A DNA stretch of 64,000 nucleotides, from the NCBI RefSeq assembly GCF_023101185.1, contig NZ_CP078077.1, positions 186,001 through 250,000 of the forward strand, written 5' to 3'. Positions within the stretch are counted from its first letter, which is position 1, and every line of letters starts with the position of its first letter. The translations under genes and the position numbers were made by a program. Under the pieces are notes generated by a model, which searched no databases, had not been told where the DNA came from, and saw only the letters and a program-made list of their open reading frames with translations. This DNA comes from Microbacterium galbinum (GTDB lineage: Bacteria; Actinomycetota; Actinomycetes; Actinomycetales; Microbacteriaceae). Positions 36,598-45,088 of this stretch are shown here, piece by piece.

Positions 36598-37656
36598 TCA
36601 GTAGAACTCGACGGTGTCGACGACCGCACGCAGCGGTCGACCGTCGAGCAGCCGGGAGGCGTTGTCGGCGAAGCGGCGCGCGATGCGCTCCTCCTCGTTC
36701 GCGTTGATCGCCGCCGTGTGCGGGCTCACAAGGACCCGGGGATGACTCCACAGCGGTGACTGATCGGCGAGCGGCTCCTGCTCGAACACGTCGAGGCCGG
36801 CGAACGCCACGCGCCCGTCGTCGAGAGCCGTCAGGAGCGCGGCCTCGTCGACGACCGTGCCGCGACCGACGTTGGTGAGGATCAGTCCCGGCTTCACGGC
36901 GGCGAGCACGTCGGCGCCGATCAGGTGGTGGGTCTGCTCGGTGCCCGGCAGGGTCACGACGATCGCGTCGACGTGGGCCACGGCATCCGTCAGCTCGGAG
37001 AGCGGGATCAGACGGTCGACGCCATCCACCGGCTCGCCCGAACGGGTCGTGCCCCACACGGTCGCGCCGAGCGCGTGGAAGCGGCGCGCGCACTCCGCTC
37101 CGATGCCGCCGAGGCCGACGACCAGCACGGTCATCTCGTCGAGCTGACGCATCTGCCAGCGATCCGGCCAGATGCGGCTGCGCTGGTCGGCGAGGAGCCG
37201 CGGAAGCCCCTTCGCCCCGGCGAGCACCGCGAAGACCGAGAACTCGGCCAGCGTGCCGCCGTGCACGCCCGCGCTCGTGGTGAAGACGACGCGATCGAGT
37301 TCGGCGCGGTCGAGGCCCGCGGCCTTGACCGACGCCCCTCCGCCCGCCGCCGTCGTCATCACCCAGCGCAGGGCGGCATTCGCACGCACGGTGCGGGCGA
37401 GCGCCGCCGCGTCCACGTCGGGGATGCCGAAGAGGACATCGGCGGAGTCGACCATCGCGTCGAAGGCCGTCTGCTGCTCGGCGGTGCGGACGTGGTCCGG
37501 ATCCCCCGACCAGTCGGCGGGCCAGCGCGCGGGATGCACGAGCGAGTGGTCGCGCACGACCTCCAGCCGGGGCTCGAGTTCTTCGATCAGTCGGCACTGC
37601 TCCTCGGGCAACGGCACCGTTACCACCGCTCGCAGTCTGGGTCCGCTGTGCACCAC
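36598..37656 (-). CDS. D-isomer-specific 2-hydroxyacid dehydrogenase
   Basis: 352 residues. The NAD-binding domain has GLGGIG-AECARRF, then TLPGTEQTHHLI, TNVGRGTVVDEAALL (catalytic arginine region), the glutamate segment VFEQEPL and SPHTAAIN with the catalytic histidine. It reduces or oxidises 2-keto/2-hydroxy acids. The start is the first of two GTG codons, 7 nt after gaggagg; upstream extension has no support. Located between gluconokinase and 6-phosphogluconate dehydrogenase, so a role on a sugar acid such as 2-ketogluconate is possible but only inferred. Confidence 0.85.
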   Translation of the reverse strand: MVHSGPRLRAVVTVPLPEEQCRLIEELEPRLEVVRDHSLVHPARWPADWSGDPDHVRTAEQQTAFDAMVDSADVLFGIPDVDAAALARTVRANAALRWVMTTAAGGGASVKAAGLDRAELDRVVFTTSAGVHGGTLAEFSVFAVLAGAKGLPRLLADQRSRIWPDRWQMRQLDEMTVLVVGLGGIGAECARRFHALGATVWGTTRSGEPVDGVDRLIPLSELTDAVAHVDAIVVTLPGTEQTHHLIGADVLAAVKPGLILTNVGRGTVVDEAALLTALDDGRVAFAGLDVFEQEPLADQSPLWSHPRVLVSPHTAAINANEEERIARRFADNASRLLDGRPLRAVVDTVEFY

Positions 37657-37812
37657 GCTGATTCCTCCTCGAAGACGCCGTCTGCATCCAGCGTAGAGGC
37701 CCCCGGAGCGGCGCCCTGCCGGTCGCTGACGCAAACCGAGACACACGCGCACGGGTCCCCGGTGACAGCGATACGCTGAGAACAACCCTTCTTCACGATC
37801 GAGGAGCCTTCT

Positions 37813-39267
37813 GTGCCCGAAGCATCAGCCAACATCGGAGTCGTCGGACTCGCCGTCATGGGGTCGAACCTCGCCCGCAACCTCGCCAGCCGCGAGGGCA
37901 ACACGGTGGCGATCTTCAACCGCAGCTACGAGAAGACCCAGAGCCTTCTCGACGCGCACCCCGAGGCCGGTTTCATCCCGGCGCAGTCCTACCAGGAGTT
38001 CGCCGACTCGCTGCAGAAGCCGCGCACGGCGATCATCATGGTCAAGGCCGGTGGCCCGACGGATGCCGTGATCGACTCGCTCGTCGAGGTCTTCGAGCCC
38101 GGCGACATCATCGTCGACGGCGGCAACGCGTACTTCCCCGACACGATCCGTCGCGAGAAGGCCGTGCGCGAGACCGGTATCAACTTCGTCGGCGCCGGCA
38201 TCTCCGGTGGCGAGGAGGGCGCCCTCACGGGCCCCTCGATCATGCCCGGCGGCTCGGACGAGTCGTGGGTCACCCTCGGCCCGATCCTGAAGTCCATCGC
38301 GGCGATCGCCGAGGGCGAGCCCTGCGTGACGCACGTCGGCCACGACGGTGCCGGTCACTTCGTGAAGATGGTGCACAACGGCATCGAGTACGCCGACATG
38401 CAGCTCATCGCCGAGGCCTACGACCTCATCCGTCGCGGCACGGGCAAGAGCCCCTCCGAGATCGCCGACATCTTCGCCGAGTGGAACAAGGGCGAGCTCG
38501 AGTCGTACCTGATCGAGATCACCGCCGAGGTGCTCCGCCAGGTCGACGCCGAGACCGGTAAGCCGCTCGTCGACGTCATCCTCGACCAGGCAGGCGCCAA
38601 GGGCACCGGGGCATGGACCGTGCAGACGGCCCTCTCGCTCGGCGTTCCCGTCTCGGGCATCGCCGAGGCGACCTTCGCCCGTTCGCTCTCGTCGCACCCC
38701 GAGCAGCGCGCGGTCGCCGGCGCCCTCCCGGGCCCCGACGAGGAGTTCACCGTCTCGGCCGAGAACACCGAGCAGTTCATCGAGGACGTGCGCCTCGCGC
38801 TGTACGCGTCGAAGATCGTCGCGTATTCGCAGGGCTTCGACGAGATCCGTGCCGGCGCCGCCGAGTACGACTGGAACATCGACCTCGGGGCGATCTCGAA
38901 GATCTGGCGCGGCGGCTGCATCATCCGCGCACAGTTCCTGAACCGCATCGCCGACGCCTACGCCGAGACCCCCGAGCTGCCGGTGCTCATGACCGCACCG
39001 TACTTCGCCGAGGCGCTCACGCGCGGCCAGTCCGCCTGGCGCCGTGTCGTCGTGACCGCCGCGCAGGCCGGCATCCCGGCTCCGGCGTTCTCGTCGTCGC
39101 TGTCGTACTACGACGGCATCCGCGCCGACCGGCTGCCCGCCGCCCTCGTGCAGGGTCAGCGCGACTTCTTCGGCGCCCACACGTACAAGCGCATCGACAA
39201 GGAAGGCACCTTCCACACGCAGTGGTCGGGCGACCGCACCGAGATCGAGGCAGAGGACACCCACTGA
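37813..39267 (+). CDS. gnd: 6-phosphogluconate dehydrogenase (decarboxylating)
   Basis: 484 residues, the full-length NADP-linked class. GLAVMGSNLARNLA nucleotide loop, IIVDGGNAYFPDT, GAGISGGEEGALTGPS, HFVKMVHNGIEYADMQ (catalytic lysine and asparagine) and the C-terminal FFGAHTYKRID tail are present. Yields ribulose-5-phosphate, CO2 and NADPH. The start is GTG at 37813 after gaggagc. A TACGCT -10 candidate lies about 40 bp upstream. Confidence 0.96.
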   Translation: MPEASANIGVVGLAVMGSNLARNLASREGNTVAIFNRSYEKTQSLLDAHPEAGFIPAQSYQEFADSLQKPRTAIIMVKAGGPTDAVIDSLVEVFEPGDIIVDGGNAYFPDTIRREKAVRETGINFVGAGISGGEEGALTGPSIMPGGSDESWVTLGPILKSIAAIAEGEPCVTHVGHDGAGHFVKMVHNGIEYADMQLIAEAYDLIRRGTGKSPSEIADIFAEWNKGELESYLIEITAEVLRQVDAETGKPLVDVILDQAGAKGTGAWTVQTALSLGVPVSGIAEATFARSLSSHPEQRAVAGALPGPDEEFTVSAENTEQFIEDVRLALYASKIVAYSQGFDEIRAGAAEYDWNIDLGAISKIWRGGCIIRAQFLNRIADAYAETPELPVLMTAPYFAEALTRGQSAWRRVVVTAAQAGIPAPAFSSSLSYYDGIRADRLPAALVQGQRDFFGAHTYKRIDKEGTFHTQWSGDRTEIEAEDTH

Positions 39268-39282
39268 CCTCGCGCTGACGCA

Positions 39283-39319
39283 CACGAAGGGCCCCGGCAT
39301 CACGCCGGGGCCCTTCGTG
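39283..39319. terminator. Bidirectional terminator between gnd and the ABC exporter genes
   Basis: 16-bp perfect stem (cacgaagggccccggc and its complement) with 5-nt loop atcac, between convergent stops at 39267 and 39327. Confidence 0.85.
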
Positions 39320-39326
39320 CGTCCGC

Positions 39327-40052
39327 CTACTTCGTGATGTCCTGCACGGTGCCCTTCGAAAGCCGCAACCGGCGGGTGGCGCGGCGGGCGACGGCCGAGT
39401 CGTGCGTCACGACGATCATCGTGATGCCCTCGGCGCAGAGCCCTTCGAGAAGCGCGAGGATCTCATCGCGCATGCTCTCGTCGAGGTTGCCCGTCGGCTC
39501 ATCGGCCAGCAGCACGCGCGGGCGCTTGACGATCGCCCGCGCGATCGCGACCCGCTGCTGCTGACCGCCCGAGAGCTCGGTGGGCAGGTGATCACCGCGG
39601 TCGGCGAGGCCCACGTGCGCGAGCGCCTCGGTCACGCGACGGCGCCGCTCGACCCGGTCGAGCGAGGCCGGTTCGAGCGCCATGTCGACGTTCTCGGCGG
39701 CCGTGAGCGTGGGGATCAGGTTGAATCCTTGGAACACGAACCCGATCTCCTCGGCGCGGATGCGGCTGAGCTCCTTCGGCGAGGCCGAGGCGAGCTCGGT
39801 GCCTCCGAGGGTCAGGGAGCCGGAGGACGGGCGGTCGAGCGCGCCGAGCAGCTGGAGCAGCGTGGACTTCCCTCCGCCGGTCGGCCCCTGGATCGTGACG
39901 AACTCGCCGGTGCCGATCTCGAGATCGACGCCGGTCAGCGCCTTGACTGTCCGCCCCTTCTGGGCGTAGGTGCGCGTGACGCCGGTGGCGCGGTACAGCG
40001 GCACCGCGGCATCCGTCTCCGAAGCGGTGGCGGTGGTGTCGGTGTTGGTCAT
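39327..40052 (-). CDS. MacB/LolD-like ABC transporter ATP-binding protein
   Basis: 241 residues. Walker A GPTGGGKST, VFQGFNLIPTLTAAENV Q-loop, signature LSGGQQQRVAIARAI and Walker B LLADEPTGNLD, with the FtsE/LolD/MacB-type sequence around them. The ATG at 40052 follows aggagaag. It pairs with the FtsX-type permease encoded 41 bp upstream. Such exporters move antibiotics, peptides or lipids, or act as mechanotransmitters. Confidence 0.92.
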   Translation of the reverse strand: MTNTDTTATASETDAAVPLYRATGVTRTYAQKGRTVKALTGVDLEIGTGEFVTIQGPTGGGKSTLLQLLGALDRPSSGSLTLGGTELASASPKELSRIRAEEIGFVFQGFNLIPTLTAAENVDMALEPASLDRVERRRRVTEALAHVGLADRGDHLPTELSGGQQQRVAIARAIVKRPRVLLADEPTGNLDESMRDEILALLEGLCAEGITMIVVTHDSAVARRATRRLRLSKGTVQDITK

Positions 40053-40093
40053 CTTCTTCTCCTGGTCTGTCGTGGGTGTCGTGGGCGGCGCGA

Positions 40094-41581
40094 TCACGCG
40101 ACCGACCGCAGAGCCTCGGCCGGGCTGAGGCGGGCGGCGCGCCAGCCGCCGAAGGCACCGGCGACGAGGCCCCCGAGCACCGCGAGACCGACCGCGGCGA
40201 CGAGCACCCACGGGGTGAAGGGGGCCTGCAGCACGATGTCGGCCGCCTGCGTGGTCTGGAACATCCCTCCCCCGCCCGTCGGACCGCCGCCCATACCGCC
40301 GGGGCCGCCCTGCGCACCCTCGGTGGCCGCGGCGCCCGCCGCGACGGTCGGCCGGATGACGTTGATCACGATGATCCCGGCGATGCCGATCACGAGGCCG
40401 ACCGCTCCCCCGATGAGGCCCTGCACAATGGATTCCCCGGCCACCTGGCGCACGACGCGCCCGTTCGACCATCCGATCGCCTTCAGGGTGCCGAACTCCC
40501 GGGTGCGGCGCCCGACGCCCGAGAGGGTCAGCAGGACCGACAGCAGCACGGCGACCGCCAGCACGATGATCGAGAGCCACGTGCCGAGGTTGGTGATGAG
40601 CGACGTCGCGCTCGACAACGAGCCCGAGACGCTCGACGCGAGCTCGGCCTGCGAGGTGACGGTCGCATCGGGCAGCTCGTCGGTGAGCGCCGCCTGGACG
40701 GCGTCGATCGACGACGCCGAGTCGGCCTGAACGTAGACGGTGGAGATCACGTCGCCGGCGCCCGAGAGCTCCTGCGCGGTGTCGAGGGGCAGGTAGACGT
40801 TCGCCGCGGTGTCGGCCGCATCCGAGGTGGAGGTGAGGATGCCGACCACCTCGACGTCCGACCCCGCGACGTCGATCGTGTCGCCGACGGCGATGTCGTT
40901 CGTGGTCGCGTAGGTGCTGTCGACGAGGGCGACGAGCGCGCCGCTGTCGTCGGCGTCGAGCGCGCGTCCGTCGCCGACCTCGACCGAGGCGAGCGGTCCG
41001 ATCGCCGTCGCCGCCGGGTCGATACCGAGGACGGTGTAGGAGTCGACGCCGAACGCGCCGCCGCCCGCCCCATCGGATCCACCCTGCGGAGGAGCCTGGC
41101 CCTCTGCGGGCATCTGTCCCTGCTGGCCCTGCGTCGCGCCGTCCTGTTGTCCGAAACCACCGCTGGGGAGTTCGCCCGAGAAGGTGGAGTTGGTGAGGCT
41201 GAGTGCGCCCGTCGCGGCCGAGACGCCCTCGGTCGAGGCGACGGTGTCGAGCACCGAGGCCTCCAGCGTGCCGCGCATGAAATCGGTGCTCAGCGTGGAC
41301 TGGTTGAGGGTAGTCGTATCGCCCTCGGTCTCGCCGGAGTCGGCGTCGAACTCGAAGCGCGGGCCACCGCCCTCCCCGGGCTCCACCGCAGCTCCGGTGA
41401 CGGTCAGATCGGTGCCGACGCCGTACACGGACTCGAGGGCCTGCGCCTGCGCGTCGCGCACGCCCGCCGTGAGGGCGTTGACGATGATCACGAGTCCGAT
41501 CGCGATGGCGAGGCCGATCGCGACGATCGTCGTCTGCTTCTTGCGGCCCGCGAGTTCGCGCCGCAGATATGTTCCGTACAT
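40094..41581 (-). CDS. MacB/FtsX-type ABC transporter permease
   Basis: 495 residues. One membrane helix near the N-terminus (about 19-39), a large extracytoplasmic domain of about 300 residues and three C-terminal helices with the FtsX motif GVGRRTREFGTLKAIGWS. The outer domain contains a Gln/Gly/Pro-rich insert (about residues 140-175), and a Gly/Met-rich stretch lies between the second- and third-last helices. These look like flexible low-complexity loops. Probably controlled by the divergent two-component system. Confidence 0.88.
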   Translation of the reverse strand: MYGTYLRRELAGRKKQTTIVAIGLAIAIGLVIIVNALTAGVRDAQAQALESVYGVGTDLTVTGAAVEPGEGGGPRFEFDADSGETEGDTTTLNQSTLSTDFMRGTLEASVLDTVASTEGVSAATGALSLTNSTFSGELPSGGFGQQDGATQGQQGQMPAEGQAPPQGGSDGAGGGAFGVDSYTVLGIDPAATAIGPLASVEVGDGRALDADDSGALVALVDSTYATTNDIAVGDTIDVAGSDVEVVGILTSTSDAADTAANVYLPLDTAQELSGAGDVISTVYVQADSASSIDAVQAALTDELPDATVTSQAELASSVSGSLSSATSLITNLGTWLSIIVLAVAVLLSVLLTLSGVGRRTREFGTLKAIGWSNGRVVRQVAGESIVQGLIGGAVGLVIGIAGIIVINVIRPTVAAGAAATEGAQGGPGGMGGGPTGGGGMFQTTQAADIVLQAPFTPWVLVAAVGLAVLGGLVAGAFGGWRAARLSPAEALRSVA

Positions 41582-41636
41582 CTCTCTCCTTCTGCCGCGG
41601 AGGTCGCGGTGCCAGAGACGACGTTAGGAACGCGGT

Positions 41637-41747
41637 CTATGCGGATTCGAAGGCGAGGTGATGAAGGGGCTATGGATGAAGAGGCCGGGGGTGACGGCAT
41701 CCGATCTTCACAGGCTATGCATAGCGCGCTCCATAGAAACCCCATAG
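41637..41747. promoter_or_regulatory. CTATGG/CCATAG boxes between the exporter and the two-component system
   Basis: CCATAG occurs at 41731-41736 and 41742-41747, a direct repeat with 11-bp spacing as seen in OmpR-family operators. A related palindrome CTATGCATAG lies at 41715-41724, and CTATGG at 41670-41675 and CTATGCGG at 41637-41644 lie nearer the exporter. All fall in the 187-bp divergent gap. Candidate binding sites for the response regulator. Confidence 0.55.
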
Positions 41748-41768
41748 GAGTTTCCGCAGAATGAGTGC

Positions 41769-42497
41769 ATGACCAGTGATCTCCCCGACCTGCGCCGCCC
41801 CGACGGCACCCCGCTGCGCATCCTCGCGGTGGACGACGAGCAGATGCTCACCGACCTGCTCGCGATGGCCCTGCGCATGGAGGGCTGGGAGGTGCGCACC
41901 GCGTCATCCGGCATGGAGGCGCTCCAGGTCGCCCGCGAGTTCGAGCCGGACGCCCTCGTGCTCGACATCATGATGCCTGACCTCGACGGGATGGCCGTGC
42001 TGCGGCGCCTGCGCGAATCCGGGAGCCTGGTACCCGTGCTCTTCCTCACCGCGAAGGATGCCGTCGGCGACCGCGTCGCGGGCCTCACCGCCGGCGGCGA
42101 CGACTACGTGACGAAGCCCTTCAGCCTCGAAGAGGTGATCGCCCGCCTGCGCGCGATCATCCGCCGCACCGGCCACGCGATGGCCGACGACGGACAGTCG
42201 ATCCTGCGGGTCGCCGATCTCACCCTCAACGAGGACAGCCACGAGGTCGTGCGCGATGGCACCGAGATCGAGCTCACCGCGACCGAGTTCGAGCTGCTGC
42301 GGTACCTCATGCGGAATGAGCGTCGCGTGCTCTCGAAGGCGCAGATCCTCGACCGGGTGTGGAGCTACGACTTCGGCGGCAAGTCGTCGGTGGTCGAGCT
42401 CTACATCTCGTACCTGCGCAAGAAGATCGACGCCGGACGCACTCCCCTGCTGCACACCGTGCGCGGCGTCGGCTACATGATCAAGGCTCCGCAGTGA
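41769..42497 (+). CDS. OmpR-family response regulator
   Basis: 242 residues. The receiver domain (about 17-130) has the acidic pair in AVDDEQ, phospho-acceptor Asp66 in LVLDIMMPDLDGM and the lysine of YVTKPFSLEE. The C-terminal winged helix (about 145-240) has ELTATEFELLRYL and VVELYISYLRKKID. It overlaps the kinase gene by GTGA. Divergent transcription from a MacB-like exporter suggests it controls that exporter. Confidence 0.95.
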   Translation: MTSDLPDLRRPDGTPLRILAVDDEQMLTDLLAMALRMEGWEVRTASSGMEALQVAREFEPDALVLDIMMPDLDGMAVLRRLRESGSLVPVLFLTAKDAVGDRVAGLTAGGDDYVTKPFSLEEVIARLRAIIRRTGHAMADDGQSILRVADLTLNEDSHEVVRDGTEIELTATEFELLRYLMRNERRVLSKAQILDRVWSYDFGGKSSVVELYISYLRKKIDAGRTPLLHTVRGVGYMIKAPQ

Positions 42498-44020
42498 CCC
42501 AGACGAGGATGACGCGTCGGCCGATGAGCCTGCAGACGCGGCTGATGACCGCCGTCATCGGGTTCGTCTCGCTCATCCTCGTGATCGTGGCCGTGATCAC
42601 CAGCGCGACGCTGGGGAGCACTCTCGAACGACAGCTCGACGAGCGGATCTACGGCTATGCGGATTCGGTGTCGCGGATCATCAAGCAGGTCTCGCCCGAC
42701 CTCGTCACCGCCCAGAACATCATCGGACGCGGTGGCGGCGAACCCGGGCTCCTGGTGGCGATCCAGAACCCGGCGACCGGAATCGACGGTGTCGTGGTGC
42801 CGAGTTCGACGGACGATTTCGAGGGTGGGACGGATGCCCTCACCTCGGCGCAGCTCGTGCAGATCGCCGATGCGCTCAACGGCCAGCACGTCGCGAACGT
42901 CACGATCGAGGGCCTCGGTTCGTACCGGGTGACGGCGTCGACGGCACCCTCCGGCGTCGTGGTCGTGACCGGTCTCCCCCGCGAGGCCATCCAGAATCAG
43001 CTCACCGCGCTGCTCACGGTGATCGCGCTCGCGACCATCGGCGGGCTCATCCTGCTCGCCCTCACGACCGCGATCACGATCCGGGTGGGACTGCGACCGC
43101 TCCGGGCGGTCGCCGCGACCGCCACCCGCGTGGCCAACCAGCCCCTCGATCGCGGGGAGGTGTCGATCACCGAACGGATCCCCGCGTCTCAGGCCGATCC
43201 GCGCACCGAGGCGGGGCTCGTCGGCGCATCGCTGAACAAGCTGCTCGATCATGTCGACACCTCGCTCGCCGCTCGCCAGAAGAACGAGGAGCGGATGCGG
43301 CGCTTCGTCGCCGACGCCAGCCACGAGTTGCGGACTCCCCTCGCCTCGATCCGCGGATACTCCGAACTGTCGCTGCGCGCTCTCGGGCAGGCGCACGGAC
43401 CGGAGGCGATCGAGGGCACGACCACGTCTCTGGAGCGCATCCAGGCCCAGTCGCTGCGGATGACGCGTCTGGTCGAGGACCTGCTGCTGCTGGCACGACT
43501 CGACGAGGGGCGCGAGTTGGTCTACGGCACCGTGGACCTCACGCAGCTCGCACTCGAGAGTCTGGCCGATGCCCGGCCGACGGCCGTCGATCACCACTGG
43601 AACATCGAGGTGCCCGGTGAGCCCGTCGTCGTCGTCGGCGACAGCGGGCGTATGCACCAGGTCGTCGCGAATCTGCTCGCCAACGCGCGGACGCACACCC
43701 CCGCCGGCACGACGATCACCCTGTCGGTCGCGCAGGAGGACGATGAGGCCGTGCTGCGCGTGCACGACGACGGTCCCGGCATCGATCCGGTCGTGCGAGA
43801 CGAGCTCTTCGCCCGCTTCGCGCGGGGCGACAGCTCGCGGGCCCGCCAGACGGGAGGCACGGGTCTGGGGCTCGCGATCGCGAAGGCCATCGTCGAGGGG
43901 CACGGCGGCTTCATCTCCGTCGCCAGCGAGCCCGGAGACACGACGTTCACGGTGCGTCTGCCCCGGAACCCCGCGGTTGCGGCGGCCGAGGGTGAGACGT
44001 CGGAGGCGAGCGAGGCGTAG
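42494..44020 (+). CDS. Sensor histidine kinase
   Basis: 508 residues, GTG start in the overlap with the regulator gene. Membrane helix (about 18-40), extracytoplasmic sensor domain (about 41-170), second helix (about 172-195) and HAMP lead to the HisKA dimerisation helix with phospho-acceptor His277 in DASHELRTPLASIRGY. The HATPase domain has NLLANARTHTPAG (N box) and TGLGLAIAKAIVEGHGG (G box). The short acidic/Ala tail ends at 44020, directly before a tandem repeat. The sensed signal is unknown. Confidence 0.94.
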   Translation: MTQTRMTRRPMSLQTRLMTAVIGFVSLILVIVAVITSATLGSTLERQLDERIYGYADSVSRIIKQVSPDLVTAQNIIGRGGGEPGLLVAIQNPATGIDGVVVPSSTDDFEGGTDALTSAQLVQIADALNGQHVANVTIEGLGSYRVTASTAPSGVVVVTGLPREAIQNQLTALLTVIALATIGGLILLALTTAITIRVGLRPLRAVAATATRVANQPLDRGEVSITERIPASQADPRTEAGLVGASLNKLLDHVDTSLAARQKNEERMRRFVADASHELRTPLASIRGYSELSLRALGQAHGPEAIEGTTTSLERIQAQSLRMTRLVEDLLLLARLDEGRELVYGTVDLTQLALESLADARPTAVDHHWNIEVPGEPVVVVGDSGRMHQVVANLLANARTHTPAGTTITLSVAQEDDEAVLRVHDDGPGIDPVVRDELFARFARGDSSRARQTGGTGLGLAIAKAIVEGHGGFISVASEPGDTTFTVRLPRNPAVAAAEGETSEASEA

Positions 44021-44040
44021 AGGCGGGCGTCGGGGTCTCA

Positions 44041-44072
44041 CGGCGTCGGGGCCGCTCGGCGTCGGGGCCGCT
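44041..44072. repeat. 16-bp tandem duplication after the kinase gene
   Basis: Two perfect copies of cggcgtcggggccgct (44041-44056, 44057-44072), preceded by a diverged copy at about 44025-44040. They abut the first box of the left 77-bp palindrome. Confidence 0.85.
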
Positions 44073-44149
44073 CGTCTGCACGGAGAAGTCACGTCTGCAC
44101 GGAACATCCGCCGTGTGCTCCGTGCAGACGTGCGTCGGCCGTGCAGATG
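44073..44149. repeat. Left 77-bp four-box palindrome
   Basis: Four 11-bp boxes: cgtctgcacgg (44073-44083), cgtctgcacgg (44092-44102), ccgtgcagacg (44120-44130) and ccgtgcagatg (44139-44149). Two point right and two point left, separated by 8, 17 and 8 bp. Box 2 pairs perfectly with box 3, and box 1 pairs with box 4 with one mismatch. The unit ends 17 bp after the stop of the DUF559 gene. The same layout recurs at 45089-45165. Confidence 0.9.
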
Positions 44150-44166
44150 AGCGGGGCCACGCAACG

Positions 44167-44985
44167 TCAGGACGCCCGGGTGAGTGCGGCGATGATCGCC
44201 GCCTCGACCACGCGCCAGTCGTGCACGACCTGGGCGTAGTCGAAACGCAGCGTCTCGAATCCTCGCGCGGATGCGGCGGCATCGCGCTGCAGATCGCGAT
44301 GCCGCTGCGCGGGGTCGCCGTGATGCTCAGCCCCGTCGGTTTCGAGGATGAGTCGCCCGCCGACGACGAAGTCGACCCGCCCCACACCCTCGATCTTCAC
44401 CTGGCAATCCAGGCGGATGCCGAGGTGGTGCAGCCGCAACCGGAGGAGCGACTCGAGGCCGCTGCCTGCGTCGTACCGAGCGAGGTCGATGAGCCATCGC
44501 GCGGACGCCGGCAGCCGCGCTCGCAACAGTCTGGCAGACCCGATCTTGCGCTGTCGCATCGCCGATTCGAGAGCGACGAAGAACGCCTCCGCCCCGCGAC
44601 AGGCGTAAACATGCACCAGCGCGTCTTCGAGCGGCGCCAGTCCAAGAACTGTCGCCCCCTCGAACCAATGGCTGACACAGTCGCATCCGGTGTGATGGAC
44701 GCGTCCGTTCTCTCCGAGCCACACATGCAGGTCCGGATCATCATCGGGCACCCAGATCCCGTGCATCCGCAGCGCCGCCGTGCAGGTGAGCGCTCCTCCG
44801 TGAGCAGCAGCGGCGACGAGTTCCGGGGCGGTGCGATCAGTCGCGAACACCCCTCGCCGCACGCGCACGACAGTCCCGTCGCGCACGGCTCGCGCAACGT
44901 GGAACCGTGTCAGACCGAAACGCTGCAGGAAGGTGCCGCGGGCGATGCCGCCACTGTGGTTGATCACATGTGCAGGCGAGAGCAT
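44167..44985 (-). CDS. DUF559-type endonuclease-fold protein with AbiEi-like N-terminus
   Basis: 272 residues from the ATG at 44985; the frame continues to 45135 but without a convincing start. The N-terminus (GGIARGTFLQRFGLT, then AVRDGTVVRVRRGVF) looks like the winged helix of AbiEi-type antitoxin proteins. The C-terminal 90 residues have the Vsr-like PD-(D/E)xK pattern: VGRVDFVVGGRLILETDG, then HH, RHRDLQRDAAA and LRFDYAQVVHDW. A nuclease role is inferred from the fold; no DNA target is known. Rarer codons (aca, gta, tca) appear more often than in neighbours, suggesting an accessory gene. No toxin partner is adjacent. It is bracketed by two identical-geometry palindromes. Confidence 0.75.
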   Translation of the reverse strand: MLSPAHVINHSGGIARGTFLQRFGLTRFHVARAVRDGTVVRVRRGVFATDRTAPELVAAAAHGGALTCTAALRMHGIWVPDDDPDLHVWLGENGRVHHTGCDCVSHWFEGATVLGLAPLEDALVHVYACRGAEAFFVALESAMRQRKIGSARLLRARLPASARWLIDLARYDAGSGLESLLRLRLHHLGIRLDCQVKIEGVGRVDFVVGGRLILETDGAEHHGDPAQRHRDLQRDAAASARGFETLRFDYAQVVHDWRVVEAAIIAALTRAS

Positions 44986-45088
44986 CCGACCATCGTCACC
45001 GATCTGGACGAGCAGCGAAGTGCTCTCCCGCCGCGTGCGCGAAGAACTCTCGTAGCTGCTCCGTAGTGCAGAAAGAGTGCACGCATCA

